Shown in pieces: positions 12,655 through 22,934 of a stretch of 64,000 nt of DNA. The position numbers were made by a program, and so were the translations under genes. Position 1 is the first letter of the stretch, and each line of letters starts with the position of its first letter. Location of the stretch: contig OZ234497.1 of the NCBI GenBank assembly GCA_965153455.1, positions 5,766,001-5,830,000 on the forward strand. Direction: 5' to 3'. Source of the stretch: Sphagnum compactum (taxonomy: Eukaryota; Bryophyta; Sphagnopsida; Sphagnales). The notes under the pieces are model-generated. The model had not been told where the DNA came from and made no database searches. It worked only from the letters and a program-made list of their open reading frames with translations.

Positions 12655-14406
12655 GCATACGGCAAGCTCTTGGGCCTTAATAGGTGTGGTGTCCTTTGTA
12701 GAAGGGGGACTATGCTCATGTAAGCTTTTGTAGAGAGCTTAGTTTCAAACTGCTCAAATCTTAATTAATATCTGCACCAAAGCCTTTTGTGTCCATCCTG
12801 GACTAATAATTTGAGGCCAAGTTCCACCCAAGATGCGTTGAATGCATTGACATACTCACTTCAGCTTTCGTCTTCAACATCAAACTCTTTGATGTGTCAT
12901 CATGTCTATCACAAGCTCTCTTTACTTTCTTTACACATGATTTCCCTATCTCTGTCTCATGAAGAAGCATCACTAGAGTTGAAAAGTAAGATCATTGGCT
13001 TGTTTCTAGCAATTGCTTTGTGATGTATTGATCAACCTCTATCAGATTTCCGTTCAGTACAAAAAATTGTGTAAACAGTGTTTACACCTCTTGAGTCTTT
13101 ACACTACTTCATAGAACATGTAGTCAGCGTGAAATGTAGTCAGATGAAAATTTCGCCGACTACTACCTCTTGACAAAACTCCAGTCTCGGGACTTGTCAC
13201 TGTAACCAGTGGTGATATGCGCATTTCAACATACCAGTCTGGTGCAGGTATTGGGATTTTCTCTTCAAATTGTCCCCTTTTCACAAATTCTTAATTGTTT
13301 GCCAGAAAGCTGTTTGTGCAAAGTATTTAACATGTGAGAATTTTGACACAAAGGATTACATACAATACAGGGGTCAAGCACATCAACATTTGCAAATCTA
13401 GATATGTATTTTAGAGGGGGCTATAAGTAGAATGCAACCGTAGTCCAAATTGCAGAAGTGCAAGGTACAAACAAAACAAGTTGCAATGAAATGGGTAATA
13501 AGAATAGATAAAAACTTGGATGTATAAATAAATCCCCCATAACTGCAAGCACTTGTTTGCAAGTTCATAATTTTTGGGTCAAGATGAAGAAGTTGGTAAA
13601 GAAGAAAGCATTAAGGTCTGCCCGGGAAAAATGCATTCAAATTGTTAGCCAAAAGGGGAGTTCAACAACAAGATGAATGCAACCACATAGTACTTATTGA
13701 GCGAGATGAAGAGAGGGAGAGAACAATTGTTTAGTGATAAAATGATCTTTTTGAAGATGTTGGTGTAAAGTAGTGTTAATTGTTTTAAAGGTTACATATT
13801 GATGCATACACTGAATTCCACTTGTTGGGATTTGTGACACCACTGTTGTGTAAGCAGACTATTATCAGAGAGCAGCCATCTTCCACCAGCTCCAGCCCCC
13901 ATATAAATTTATTCTTCATGCTTTGAACAGGTACTGGCATCTTCTAGCTTGCCCAATATACATCAAATTACAGAATTTCACAGATTTGCAAGGGAGCTCA
14001 AACAACAGTGAAATTTGATCCTCTAAAACAAACCATGCAATATGAAGTTCTGGCACCAGATGTTCCATCACATGCTCCCCAGATCTGAAGGTCCCTCTTT
14101 AACAACTCAGATTTGGATGGATCGGATCTCTTCACTTCCAATTCTCACAAACTGATATAAGACAGTGAAATCAATCAATTAGGCACAACACAGTCGACCC
14201 TGGTAAATCAATCCTAAACTTCCCCATTCCCTCAAAACTCTCTCCTCCAACTGCAGGACTAGAAAATTGCCTTCCTTGAAGCAATTTTAATGAAATGCTG
14301 AACCATCTTGTGCACACACCCATTCTAAATGTGATATTTCAAGGCCACCATGATGGCGTAAGTTCTAGTGATGAAAAGGGAGAGACTAGCAAAGCTTTAG
14401 CTCAAC

Positions 14407-16449
14407 CTACTCTTCTGCATTTTCAAAAAAACATGACAGGGGTAATGGCCCCTTCTTTTCACCTTCACTGTCACTTCCACTATTTGATGTGCTTTCAGAG
14501 TGTTTTCTTCTTGTTCGTAGCTTCTCCTTCCTCTCTCGCTTATCCCTTTTTGACTTGCGTCGATCACGGTCTTTCCGCCGTTCATCATCACTACTTGAGC
14601 TCTCTACATCTGATTCTGAATCACTTCTGACACGCCGTTTCTTCGAAGATTTCTGCCAAAACCATTGATCACAAAAACAGACATACTATTTCTACAGAGA
14701 CTTGCCCCCTCATAGAAGAATTTGACACCACAGGAAAAAGAAGGCTATTGTACTGATATTCAGCTTTGGTTTTCCTGATTTGAATTGGAAACAAACCTGG
14801 TCTTACTATTACCAGATCTTGTTTAACACTACTCTGAGCATGGTAACGAAATGGCAGTAACAGGTGACTATATTTTTGTAGAAGGAGAGAAAGAGATCAA
14901 GAAAAAGTAATGGCTGTTAGTCCGACTAGATTTGCAGCACCAGAACTAAAAAACGGAATTCCACTTTGATTCTTCTGTAAAGTCCAATTGCTAGTTCTTG
15001 AGTAGAGTCCTAATAGGATCATTGGGCTAAGGTGAAGCTTGATACCCACATACCTTTCTCTTCTTGCTTGTCCTGGATTTCTCCTTGTCCTTTTCTTTGT
15101 CCCTCTCTTTGTCTTTCTTCCCTGCAAACATCACACCAATAGCAACCATTATAAACAGGAAACTGGGGCACCGCAATACTCTTTGAAAACAAAGAAGTGT
15201 TTACACTCTGTTCTAGACAAACATAAACTACAAACAAATAGCACCTCCCAGCAACTACAAGGTAATGGAGAAGAATTGAATGGTACCAATTGTGCTTCAA
15301 AACTCTGAAGTAAAAAATGGGCTGCACGTGCATGGAGGACCAAGTGAAGGAAAAATGCAATATATAGTTGGCCACAGAGACAATTTGCTTGGAACATATC
15401 TATGACATTACAGAAACTCCACAGCAACAACAATGCAGGCAAAACAACAAGACATCTTATGAATGATACTGAAATGCAAAATTGCAACAGAATCCATTTC
15501 CAAGAACAGTTTTGAAAACAAGGACATTCAGACAGAAAGTACAGTCCTTTTGCAGGCTAGAAAACTGGCATGAATCCTCTTTCCATTTACAGAACCACTA
15601 TCATTGAGAAATGTGGCCCTGATGAAGCACAGAAAAGCCTGCGAAAGATGCTCCAAAACAGAGGGCTGGAAAATACCCTTTTTCAACTTCTCCCTCTTGT
15701 CAGCATGATTGGACCCCCGAGCCAGCTTGTTTGCTCGCTCTGCATCAAGTTGTGCTCGGTATTCCCGCATCAAACGGGCCTCAACATCTTCAAGCTCTCC
15801 CTGCCGTTTCGCCTCATCCTAGGCATGGGAGTTGCACATCCATAACAAAATTATCCATGGATGCTAGATCATATGCCTCTGGTTAGATTTGGTGAAGATG
15901 TTGTCTTCGTAAAACATATGCAAGACCTAATAACCAAAGCCTGCTTGCAGTTGATGTGATTTAGGGCTTTGTGATTGACCAGGAAATCCATACCTTCTGC
16001 TTTTGCTTCCATTCTTCCCATGTCACTGTGTGCGATGTTTGAAGGCTGGCGAGGCGTGCTGCATGCCACTCTGGTGAATGGAATGATCCGTCCATCTGCG
16101 TCTCCCTTTGTCAGTAGCTCTTCCTGCACTCCTCCCAAGGGAACAACTCTCCATCTCCAAACCCTAGCCTGACCAAACTCTTCACTCTTCCCTCTACAAA
16201 ATATGCAAAAAAAAATCCAAATGGAAGAGATACTTGCCATCTCTTTCCTTCTCTACATCTACAAGGGTTTCATCTCACAGGAACCACCAAATTTTTGATT
16301 TAAAAAAAAAAAAAAAAAAGGCTTGCAAGGAAACGGAGAGGAAGAGTACACACCATGCCATCCTCAATCTCTTCACCAGGACCGCCAGCAGCGGTACTGG
16401 ACGACATCTTCGATCTTTGCATAGCCTTGTAGGCCTGATTCTTCCCCAT
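14407..16449 (-). CDS. Small Lys/Ser-rich nuclear-type protein, five exons
   Basis: Five exons on the minus strand join in frame: 16354-16449, 15994-16095, 15677-15818, 15054-15121 and 14407-14652, giving 217 residues and ending in TAG. All introns are GT-AG. The protein begins MGKNQAYKAMQRSKM, then has a conserved-looking block with DGSFHSPEWHAARLASL and HTVTWEEWKQKQK (residues about 33-66). An acidic/basic helix with LMREYRAQLDAERANKLA (about 80-97) follows, then a long KKDKERDKEKDKEK-type charged tract, an SDSESDVESSSSDDE patch and a C-terminal GPLPLSCFF motif. The lysine and serine/aspartate tracts are typical of nuclear or splicing-associated proteins. It resembles an uncharacterised plant family and, weakly, FAM133-type proteins through TWEE plus the Lys-rich tail. 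No enzyme domain is visible. The start is the first ATG of the conserved N-terminus. Function is inferred from composition only. Confidence 0.8.
16302..16319. repeat. Poly(A) tract in intron 1
   Basis: A run of about 18 A residues lies within the first intron of the minus-strand Lys/Ser-rich protein gene. Read on the gene's strand it is a T-run, as is common in plant introns. Confidence 0.8.
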
Positions 16450-16960
16450 AGCTGCCGCACTTTTTACACCTTAACCTAAAACCCTAGGAACTCCTTTCCT
16501 GTCGCACTCCACAACCGCAAACCAAAAACTCCTTGCTCCAGAAAAACCACGAATTCGACAGACACCACCGCCGCAACAATTTAACATTCCTTGATGTAAC
16601 TCCAGGTCTCGAGATTTGCACGCGTCATTGCTTTCCTTTCCATGAAAGAAAAAACGAACAAGAGGACAAAAAACCAGTGAGAGACGAGAGAACAGATTCC
16701 CTCCGCTATAGCGTTTCAGAAGAAGCAACAGACACAACAAAGGCGTGGAGACGGAGTACTAGTCGACGATGATGTAGACAGGTAGGAGGAAGAAGCAATC
16801 AGGAGAGAGAGAGGAGAAGGCGCGCTAGAAAAGGAACGACACGACCACCATCGCTGCTGCACACAAGCTCTTCTTTCCCTTCCCCTTGTGCTGCTGCTGT
16901 TGCTTCTGTGCACACGGTTGTGTGGGTTAAGGGACTGATTAGGGCACACTAATCATAATT
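16450..16960 (-). promoter_or_regulatory. Probable 5' leader and promoter of the Lys/Ser-rich protein gene
   Basis: The stretch upstream of the minus-strand start at 16449 is GC-richer than the spacer beyond about 16940. It contains AAACCCTA words (a telo-box-like ATAG-type core near 16480-16495), which occur in promoters of plant housekeeping and translation-related genes. No TATA box was recognised. The borders are set by the change in base composition, so they are approximate. Confidence 0.35.
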
Positions 16961-17001
16961 AGAAATTAGTAAAACATAATTAGACAGAATTAAACTAATA
17001 A

Positions 17002-17204
17002 AGGTGCATTCACACTTGGTGTTAAGGACTCCCCCTAAAACCAAGCTAGTCATTTAGGACCTAAACCTATTTACCACAAAGATTTTATGTTAAGTTAACA
17101 TTTACTTAATATTAAACAATCACCCATTTAAACATCGGGTGCCACCTAAGATGCCACCTAGATTTTCACTTAACACTGACTCAACATTAGGTGTGAATGG
17201 ACCT
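17002..17204 (+). mobile_element. Tourist-like MITE, copy A
   Basis: A non-coding element of about 203 bp has terminal inverted repeats: AGGTGCATTCACACTTGGTG at the left end and GTGTGAATGGACCT at the right. The left flank is TAA and the right flank TTA, an imperfect three-base pair. It shares internal words (CATTTAGGACCTAAACC, TAAGATGCCACCTAGATTTT) with copy C at 31776-31990. Size, lack of an ORF and end structure fit a PIF/Harbinger-type MITE. It lies head to head with copy B. Confidence 0.8.
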
Positions 17205-17288
17205 TTAATCCCAAACTGGTAGCCCTAATGAATAAAACCAAATAAGCCAATATTTTAGCCTATGTTAATATGATCGCTTTTCTTCGAA

Positions 17289-17491
17289 TGGTCCATTCAC
17301 ACTTGATGTTAGATCAGTGTTAAATGAAAATCTAGGTGGCACCCAATGTTAAATGGACCATAGCGTAATGTTAACAGAATGTTAGCTTAACATAAAATTT
17401 TCATGGTAACTAGGTTTAAGTCCTAAATGGGTAGCATGGTGTTAGGGGACTCAACCTTAAAGAGTCCCTAACACCAAGTGTGAATGCACCT
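17289..17491 (-). mobile_element. Tourist-like MITE, copy B (inverted relative to copy A)
   Basis: This is the same family as copy A but in reverse orientation. It begins with GGTCCATTCACAC, the exact complement of copy A's right end including its unusual GG, and ends with GTGTGAATGCACCT. Copies A and B share this substitution against copy C, so B probably arose from A by local inverted duplication, or the reverse. The pair could form a foldback of about 490 bp with a loop of about 85 nt. Confidence 0.8.
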
Positions 17492-17624
17492 TTAAAAGTA
17501 ACTTGAACTTAGTATGAAATAAGGTGCCACCTCAAACTTGCACTCATTTTCACTTTGTATGTTCAAGAATGGATCCATAAATGGATCCTCCAAGGCAAGG
17601 ATATTGTGTTTAGGTTGATTATAG

Positions 17625-17910
17625 AGTATAGTAGCTTAAGGAATTTTGGCCCTTAGGTCTATTTTTTACAAGAGGATTTTTGAAAAATGATATTTTGGAT
17701 TGTGTTGAAACTTTAGATTAGTTATAGAGTTATAATAATATCTTGAAGGATTTTGGTTTCTTTGAGAGGATTTTTTTGAAGATTATGTATATTTTTGCAT
17801 GGTGAAATATTTGAGTTTCCATAATTCTTCTTTTGCCTTAAGATACTTTTTTTAATGTAAATGGCAAGGCCACAATGGGACACGGGAACTTGTCTTAATA
17901 AAGTTTGGCA
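17625..17910 (-). repeat. Dispersed repeat R, inverted copy
   Basis: When complemented, this stretch matches 31225-31480 over most of its length. Shared words include AAATATTTGAGTTTC, ATGTAAATGGCAAGGCCAC and TTTTGGCCC. It is non-coding and AT-rich. It lies about 130 bp from MITE copy B, while its partner lies about 300 bp from MITE copy C. The type of element is unknown and no terminal repeats were seen. Confidence 0.7.
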
Positions 17911-20820
17911 GGGTTTCATCATAATTGATTGTTAAATTTGTTATCTCCATCTTTTGTTTTACAGTTTTATATTAATTGGCTTTGCCCAAAGAGGAGAGAG
18001 ACTTTGCAATTGTCTAGGATTGCATCCATCCATCCGCTTGTCGGTAATTTCACAAAATCATTCATCTTAATTCCTTATTCCTTTATTTATGGGAGGAAGT
18101 CATAACTTTGAAGGTTGCAAACATTAAAAAAAAAAAGGGTTTTTGAACTCAACACCTAATGATTTAATTTCCTATTTTCAATATAAAATTTGTGGTTGCT
18201 ATCTTTTTTACTAAAAAAAAAACAAGTTGATGCTTTTCCACATGCTTACATTAAAATAAATATATTGAAGTGTTGCTATTTCTAGTCACTAGTAGCATCC
18301 CCACCGGTGCTCACTATGTGACCCTGCACATTAAAATTAGATGAAGAAAAGCCAACATATGCCGGTGTGTCTAGGGAAAATGGTTTTTCTCCTGCATATT
18401 TGCTCAGTTTGCTGAGGCTGATAAAAAGCGCAGCAAAAGCTGTGCACCTGCTAGAGAAGAGTGTAATAAATATGATCTGACTGCTGCTCCCTCCCTGTTT
18501 TTGATTGGCCAATCATAATGATTGGTCCACGTGGCTTGCTGCTATTAGTAGTTCCCACCTATTTGCAGTCCTCGTTTCAGTTTTATGGGTGGGGTTGCAA
18601 AAAAGTAAATAACTAAACTTGCATGTGAGAAATATTTGGGCAGGTTCACATACTGAGCATACGGGTAGCTTTCATGGCCTATAACTATTTCATCTGCAAG
18701 TAATTGTCTTCCTTAACATTTGCTTGTAAACTTATTTTGAAGTATGGCACATTACAAAGTGAAGAAAGACAATTACTTTGCACAATTGGCATTGCAAACA
18801 TGAACACGCAAAATTTCAAACATCTTATCAAAAAATTAAAAAAATTAAATTAATAGTGTTAAAAACATATTCAAAACATTTTTTTTTATAATGGCAAATG
18901 ATAGTAATATCTAACGGGGTTTGAAGAGCATATGTAATAATTTTGTTCAAGGTCAATAATGTAATGAATAAAAATAGAATATATTCAATAGTTAGTCATT
19001 ATAATTTCAACAAATCCATCATAATCATATACATTTTGCACAATATGGAAATGCACATATGCCACTACCTAATGCTTTTGATATATATATATACCCTTTA
19101 TTTATAAACTTCCAACCAGGGAGGGTAATTAAATGGGTAACCAACAAACTTTACCAAATGGGTAGGTACGTATTCACCAAGTTATATACTTGGGAGTATA
19201 TCAGGGTAAAAGATTTACCCACCCAAAACTAAACTGTTTGTAGGGATCTTATGTATGAATATGAATATTGAAGATCTACATACATATATGTACCCTACTA
19301 TGTTGAAAACTGTAATGTTATGTGCTTTTTATTACAACAACAAAAGAGAAAAATACAACTATTGTGTCATCCTTGGGTAAAAGATTAGACCCACAATTCT
19401 AATATCATAATACAAGTTAGCATGTAACCCAAAAAAAGAAAAGAAAAAGAGAGCTGAAAGTGAACATTTGATGTGCCTTCACACAAGAAGTGGCACCATT
19501 TAAAAGCAAAATAGTGGTGCCAATTTTCAAATCCTCACCCCTAATCTCATGGCTTACTTACTAAATTTTAAGCCTTAAACCTCACCTATATGTACTAGGA
19601 TAGAGACAAACTGAATTGTAACCCATGTGACAAATAGGAGTCATTGCCAAGATGAAACTCTCAGTAAGAAAATGTTATGGTAAAAGCTCAAATGAAGATT
19701 GTCAAGGAACTTGGAGAAGTCCTAGGTATGCCCCAACTCTATACCAAGAGGAAAAGGGTTTGATCTACCATGGTTAATATCTGACACAATCCTATATATT
19801 GGAAAAACAACACTGGTACCAACTCCAAATGATGGAAATGGACAAACATATTTCCCTACTACAACACTTGGAAAATACCGACCTAAGCTCCATAATGAAC
19901 TAATGCAATAAACCCACTGCATCCAGGCATTTTGTAAGTTTACTAAGATGAGACACTGTTCTGTAATGTGGTGAAATTTGCAATGGATTTATTTATGTTT
20001 TGTAAGGTGGTGATTTGCAATGGATTCATTCAAATGTGTCATGGGTGAAAATTGGAATTCAATGTGAATTTCTGATTCTGTAGTGTTCTTTACAATGTTT
20101 TAGGTTGCATATTGGACATGATGTCAGTTGCAATTTAAATATTATATAGTGTCCAAAGTACTAAGAAAGGTTTCGCAATTTGGGTGCAGTCTGTTGCATG
20201 AGCGCAAAGTAGCTAATTGTAACCAAAGCTTGTCTTTCATGAATCCAGTGTTTCATATATGGATTACCTCATGCTTTGCACAAGGTTAACAATCCATTTT
20301 CTTTGTCCAAAATGACAGAACTGAAGAAACTTTCTTGGTGTACAAACTGGAGAGTATATGCAGTTTTGAACTGTGAACCATCAGCAACACATTGGACCCC
20401 ACTAATTACTACAGTTCTGTTGTTCAAGTTATGTACATCAACAACATTGCAAAAGCTATAATGGAAATAGACAATGAGCGCGGTGGTGTAATTTGCAAGC
20501 AACTCCCATTAGATGGTATTTCTGGACAGGGTGTGTTTTATACAGTCAACTACCATATGATGTATTTCTGATCAGTGCAAAATTTACAACATTTTGAGAC
20601 ATAGTTCAAAAGCAGCAAGTTCCATTCAGAACCTCTTCAGAAACTTAGTAGTAAACCTATTACAAACACTAGAGTTTCCTGTAAAGTCAGGAAAACACGG
20701 CACCAGTACCCTGAGTTTGGTCCAAAACCGAGTGAGCTTCAAAAAAAAACTCACAAAAAAGTATATACTAGCCTTCAGGGGAGGGGGGTCAAACTCAGAA
20801 ATGCACCACTTTTTGTGCCA
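17911..20820. other. AT-rich spacer; CCAAT/G-box cluster near 18.5 kb
   Basis: No supported gene is present. Near 18507-18537 there is a tight cluster of ATTGG/CCAAT words on both strands and a palindromic CCACGTGG G-box core, in a locally GC-richer patch (about 18290-18560). This looks promoter-like, yet no gene start follows in either direction. A minus-strand open frame at 20269-20502 is discussed under findings. An (AT)n tract lies near 19080. Confidence 0.4.
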
Positions 20821-20834
20821 AACTGAGTTTCATC

Positions 20835-21020
20835 CGGTTTTGACCCTGTCTTTCCTTTTTCCTGAGCGCCTCCACTGCTGCTACATATATTTTCACTGCT
20901 TCTACATGTACAACTACTATAATTACCTCGAATCCTGAGTTTCAGCATGTCATACCCAGATTTAATAAAACCTCCTTCCTTTGCAGACCTCACTCAAAGA
21001 GGGGATAGTGAGTGAAAAGA
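20835..21020 (+). repeat. Dispersed block, copy 1 (matches 56385-56590)
   Basis: About 190 bp is shared in the same orientation with the upstream region of the GTPase gene. Common words include TTTCCTTTTTCCTGAGCGCC, TATATTTTCACTGCTTCT, CTGAGTTTCAGCAT, GATTTAATAAAA and AGAGGGGATAG. Here it lies directly 3' of the minus-strand small HSP gene, beginning about 100 bp past its stop. The function of the block is unknown. In its other location it sits where a promoter would be. Confidence 0.75.
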
Positions 21021-21118
21021 GGCCCAAAGACAGGGTGAAGACAGGATGACTTGAAGGAAAACTCTACCGTGACAGCATCCAAAAGAAGCTGATGCACGAA
21101 ACCCTAACTTGAGAGGGC

Positions 21119-21760
21119 TTAGTCGATGTTCACCACTCGTACCTCTCGCTCTGGTTGCTGGGTCTTTGGGACTGTCACTGTGAGCACACCATTCTCCACT
21201 TTGGCGTTCACCGATTCGACATTGGCGTTGTGAGGCAAGCGGAAACGGCGCAAGAATTTCCCGTGGGAGCGCTCGACGCGGTGCCATGTATCTGTCTTCT
21301 TCTCCTCTTCCCGGGTGCGTTCGCCGCTTATTTGTAGTGTTCGATCCCCTTCCACAGTCACTTTGACATCCTCCTTTTGCAACCCTGCACAATCCAAACA
21401 GGCGTTTTAGCAGTTAGCAAGATTACATAAACATGTCTTTTCTCTCAATACTGCACGCATCTTGCAGGCGCAAACAATATCACGAAATCAGAAACTCTGC
21501 GATCAACATATTCTTCGAATTACTACGGCGGATGATAGAGGATAAGAGCACTTACCAGGCAAATCGGCTTTGAAGACATGAGCCTCAGGGGTTTCGACCC
21601 AATCAATGCGAGTGCTAGCAACTGCCTGCAGGTCCTCCTTCCCTATATTTTTCCCAAACAAACCAGACGACCACAGATCCACCGGATGATCCCAAAAACC
21701 GGGCTCGAAGGGATCAAAAATGCTGCTGCGTCCGCTACCAAAGAAAGGTGTCAATGCCAT
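21119..21760 (-). CDS. Class-I cytosolic small heat-shock protein (HSP20), copy 1
   Basis: Two exons on the minus strand (21556-21760 and 21119-21384) encode 156 residues ending in TAA. The protein is an ATP-independent holdase chaperone that binds unfolding proteins in cytosol and nucleus during heat stress and assembles into 12-mers (family knowledge). Visible features are the N-terminal arm [20 protein letters not shown], the alpha-crystallin domain from about [19 protein letters not shown] to the GVLTVTVPK motif, and the WHRVER segment. Its length is typical of class I (about 150-160 aa). It lacks the C-terminal I-x-I seen in many class-I members and ends REVRVVNID. The single intron splits the Gly codon of ADLPG|LQKED with clean GT-AG borders; angiosperm class-I genes usually have no intron. 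It is divergent to copy 2, with heat-shock elements and a TATA box upstream. Confidence 0.95.
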
Positions 21761-21978
21761 GCCTAATTGAACGAAGTATATGGAAGTGGGAAATCAGAGA
21801 TCGGATGTCTTCTCCACTCAATAAACAACTTTCTTTGTCTTTTTTTTTCCTCTCTCACTGCAGTAAAAGGAATGCTGATTCAGGCAAGAAGAACAGATGG
21901 ATAACAGAAGTGGGAAATCCGAAATGAGAGCAGCATACAACAAGAACTTTTGGGAAAGAGGCGGGGACGAGATCCTTG

Positions 21979-21986
21979 ATTTATAG
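21979..21986 (-). promoter_or_regulatory. TATA box of small HSP copy 1
   Basis: On the minus strand the sequence reads CTCTATAAATC, about 220 bp upstream of the start codon and about 60 bp downstream of the nearest heat-shock element. The surrounding 45 bp (CCAGAGCATCGTCG..GCCAAG just upstream) are almost identical in mirror image around the TATA box of copy 2, so the whole core promoter was duplicated. Confidence 0.75.
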
Positions 21987-22045
21987 AGCTTGGCAACGAC
22001 GATGCTCTGGCCAAGACTCAAGAAGTCTCCAGCGAGAAATCTCGT

Positions 22046-22174
22046 GAACATTCCAGAGAGCTCCTCGACGACACAAGCGAGAAATCTCGTGAATGTTCCA
22101 GAGAGCAGCGAACTCTCGTGAACGTTCCAGAGAACGCTCGACGACAGAAGCGAACTCTTGTGAACGTTCCAGAG
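22046..22174 (-). promoter_or_regulatory. Four heat-shock elements for small HSP copy 1
   Basis: Four near-identical copies of GAACRTTCCAGAGA lie at 22046, 22091, 22120 and 22162. Each contains GAAnnTTC followed by a third GAG/GAA-like module, which is the inverted 5-bp unit array bound by heat-shock factor trimers. They sit in partly repeated DNA (CTCGTGAACGTTCCAGAGA), so the array grew by short tandem duplication. Placement about 60-190 bp upstream of the TATA box fits strong heat induction. Confidence 0.85.
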
Positions 22175-22517
22175 AGCCTTTCTTAAGCCCTATCTTTTTC
22201 CCCTGCGTAAAAGAAAAGCTAGGATTTCCTGGCAAATGGGGTTCTGGAAATCTTTACTGAAATCTTTAATAAACGCCGATTAAGCGCCGTAATTGGCTAC
22301 ACTTTTGCCGATTTTGGCACGTTTCCGGGTCTTCTCTAATGACAGAATCGGCCACCAAATCCATTTCATAATTGGCAGAAACGAAGCCATGTCGGCAGAT
22401 TCTGTCATTTTTTACCTACTTGTCCTGACCTTTACCTACAGACCGTTGCGTACGTGGAGGCGTATTCCATCGACTGGTCGGTTCCGCCGCGTAAAGTGAG
22501 GGGAGGACGACTCTCTG

Positions 22518-22561
22518 GAAAATTCTCTTGCATTCTGGACGACACTAGAAACGTCTAGAAT
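22518..22561 (+). promoter_or_regulatory. Heat-shock element cluster for small HSP copy 2
   Basis: GAAAATTC (22518-22525) and AGAAACGTCTAGAAT (22547-22561, three 5-bp modules, the middle one GTC for TTC) form a compact element. It lies about 53 bp upstream of the copy 2 TATA box. It is weaker in sequence than the four-fold array in front of copy 1, so the two genes may differ in induction strength. Confidence 0.7.
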
Positions 22562-22612
22562 GCAATCGTTCCCTGGCACCATTGTTTCTTGGCCCAGAGC
22601 ATCGTCGCCAAG

Positions 22613-22621
22613 CTCTATAAA
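22613..22621 (+). promoter_or_regulatory. TATA box of small HSP copy 2
   Basis: The sequence CTCTATAAATT lies about 315 bp upstream of the start codon at 22935. The preceding CCAGAGCATCGTCGCCAAG is the mirror partner of the copy 1 core promoter. The long 5' leader (about 280 nt) contains no upstream ATG-initiated frame that I would call coding. Confidence 0.75.
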
Positions 22622-22934
22622 TTCAAGGCCTCTTCCGCTTGCTTTTCGTCAGAACAATCGCCTCCTCGCAAATTTGCTTCCCATTCAAGGTCCAATTCTC
22701 AAAATCCAGAACTTGCTCTACAATTCCGTCTACACTCCCATTGTGAATTTTTAGCAGCAAGAGAGATAGTGCTATAGAATCTCACGACAATTCCTTCTCT
22801 TTTTTTCTCCGGTCTTGCTTGAGGTCTTTGTCCGTTTGTCTATTGTGAGAGACAATAATACATAGGTCGCTCTTCCAGTAAGAGAGTTTTACCTCGGGGC
22901 TTTTCCTAGCGACAGTTCAGTTGGTGAATCTTCT

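Larger units (their letters stand above)
9966..14290. other. AT-rich spacer with structural repeats only
   Basis: No credible gene is seen. The stretch contains a foldback hairpin (12067-12161), a short telomeric array (12413-12440) and a 14-bp perfect inverted repeat (12568-12654), each listed separately. Open frames are short and lack recognisable motifs. Confidence 0.5.

Noticed and set aside
14295-14630. Plus-strand frame of 111 codons over the last exon of the Lys/Ser-rich gene
   Set aside because: It is antisense to exon 5, whose minus-strand reading gives a sensible charged protein with matching splice sites.
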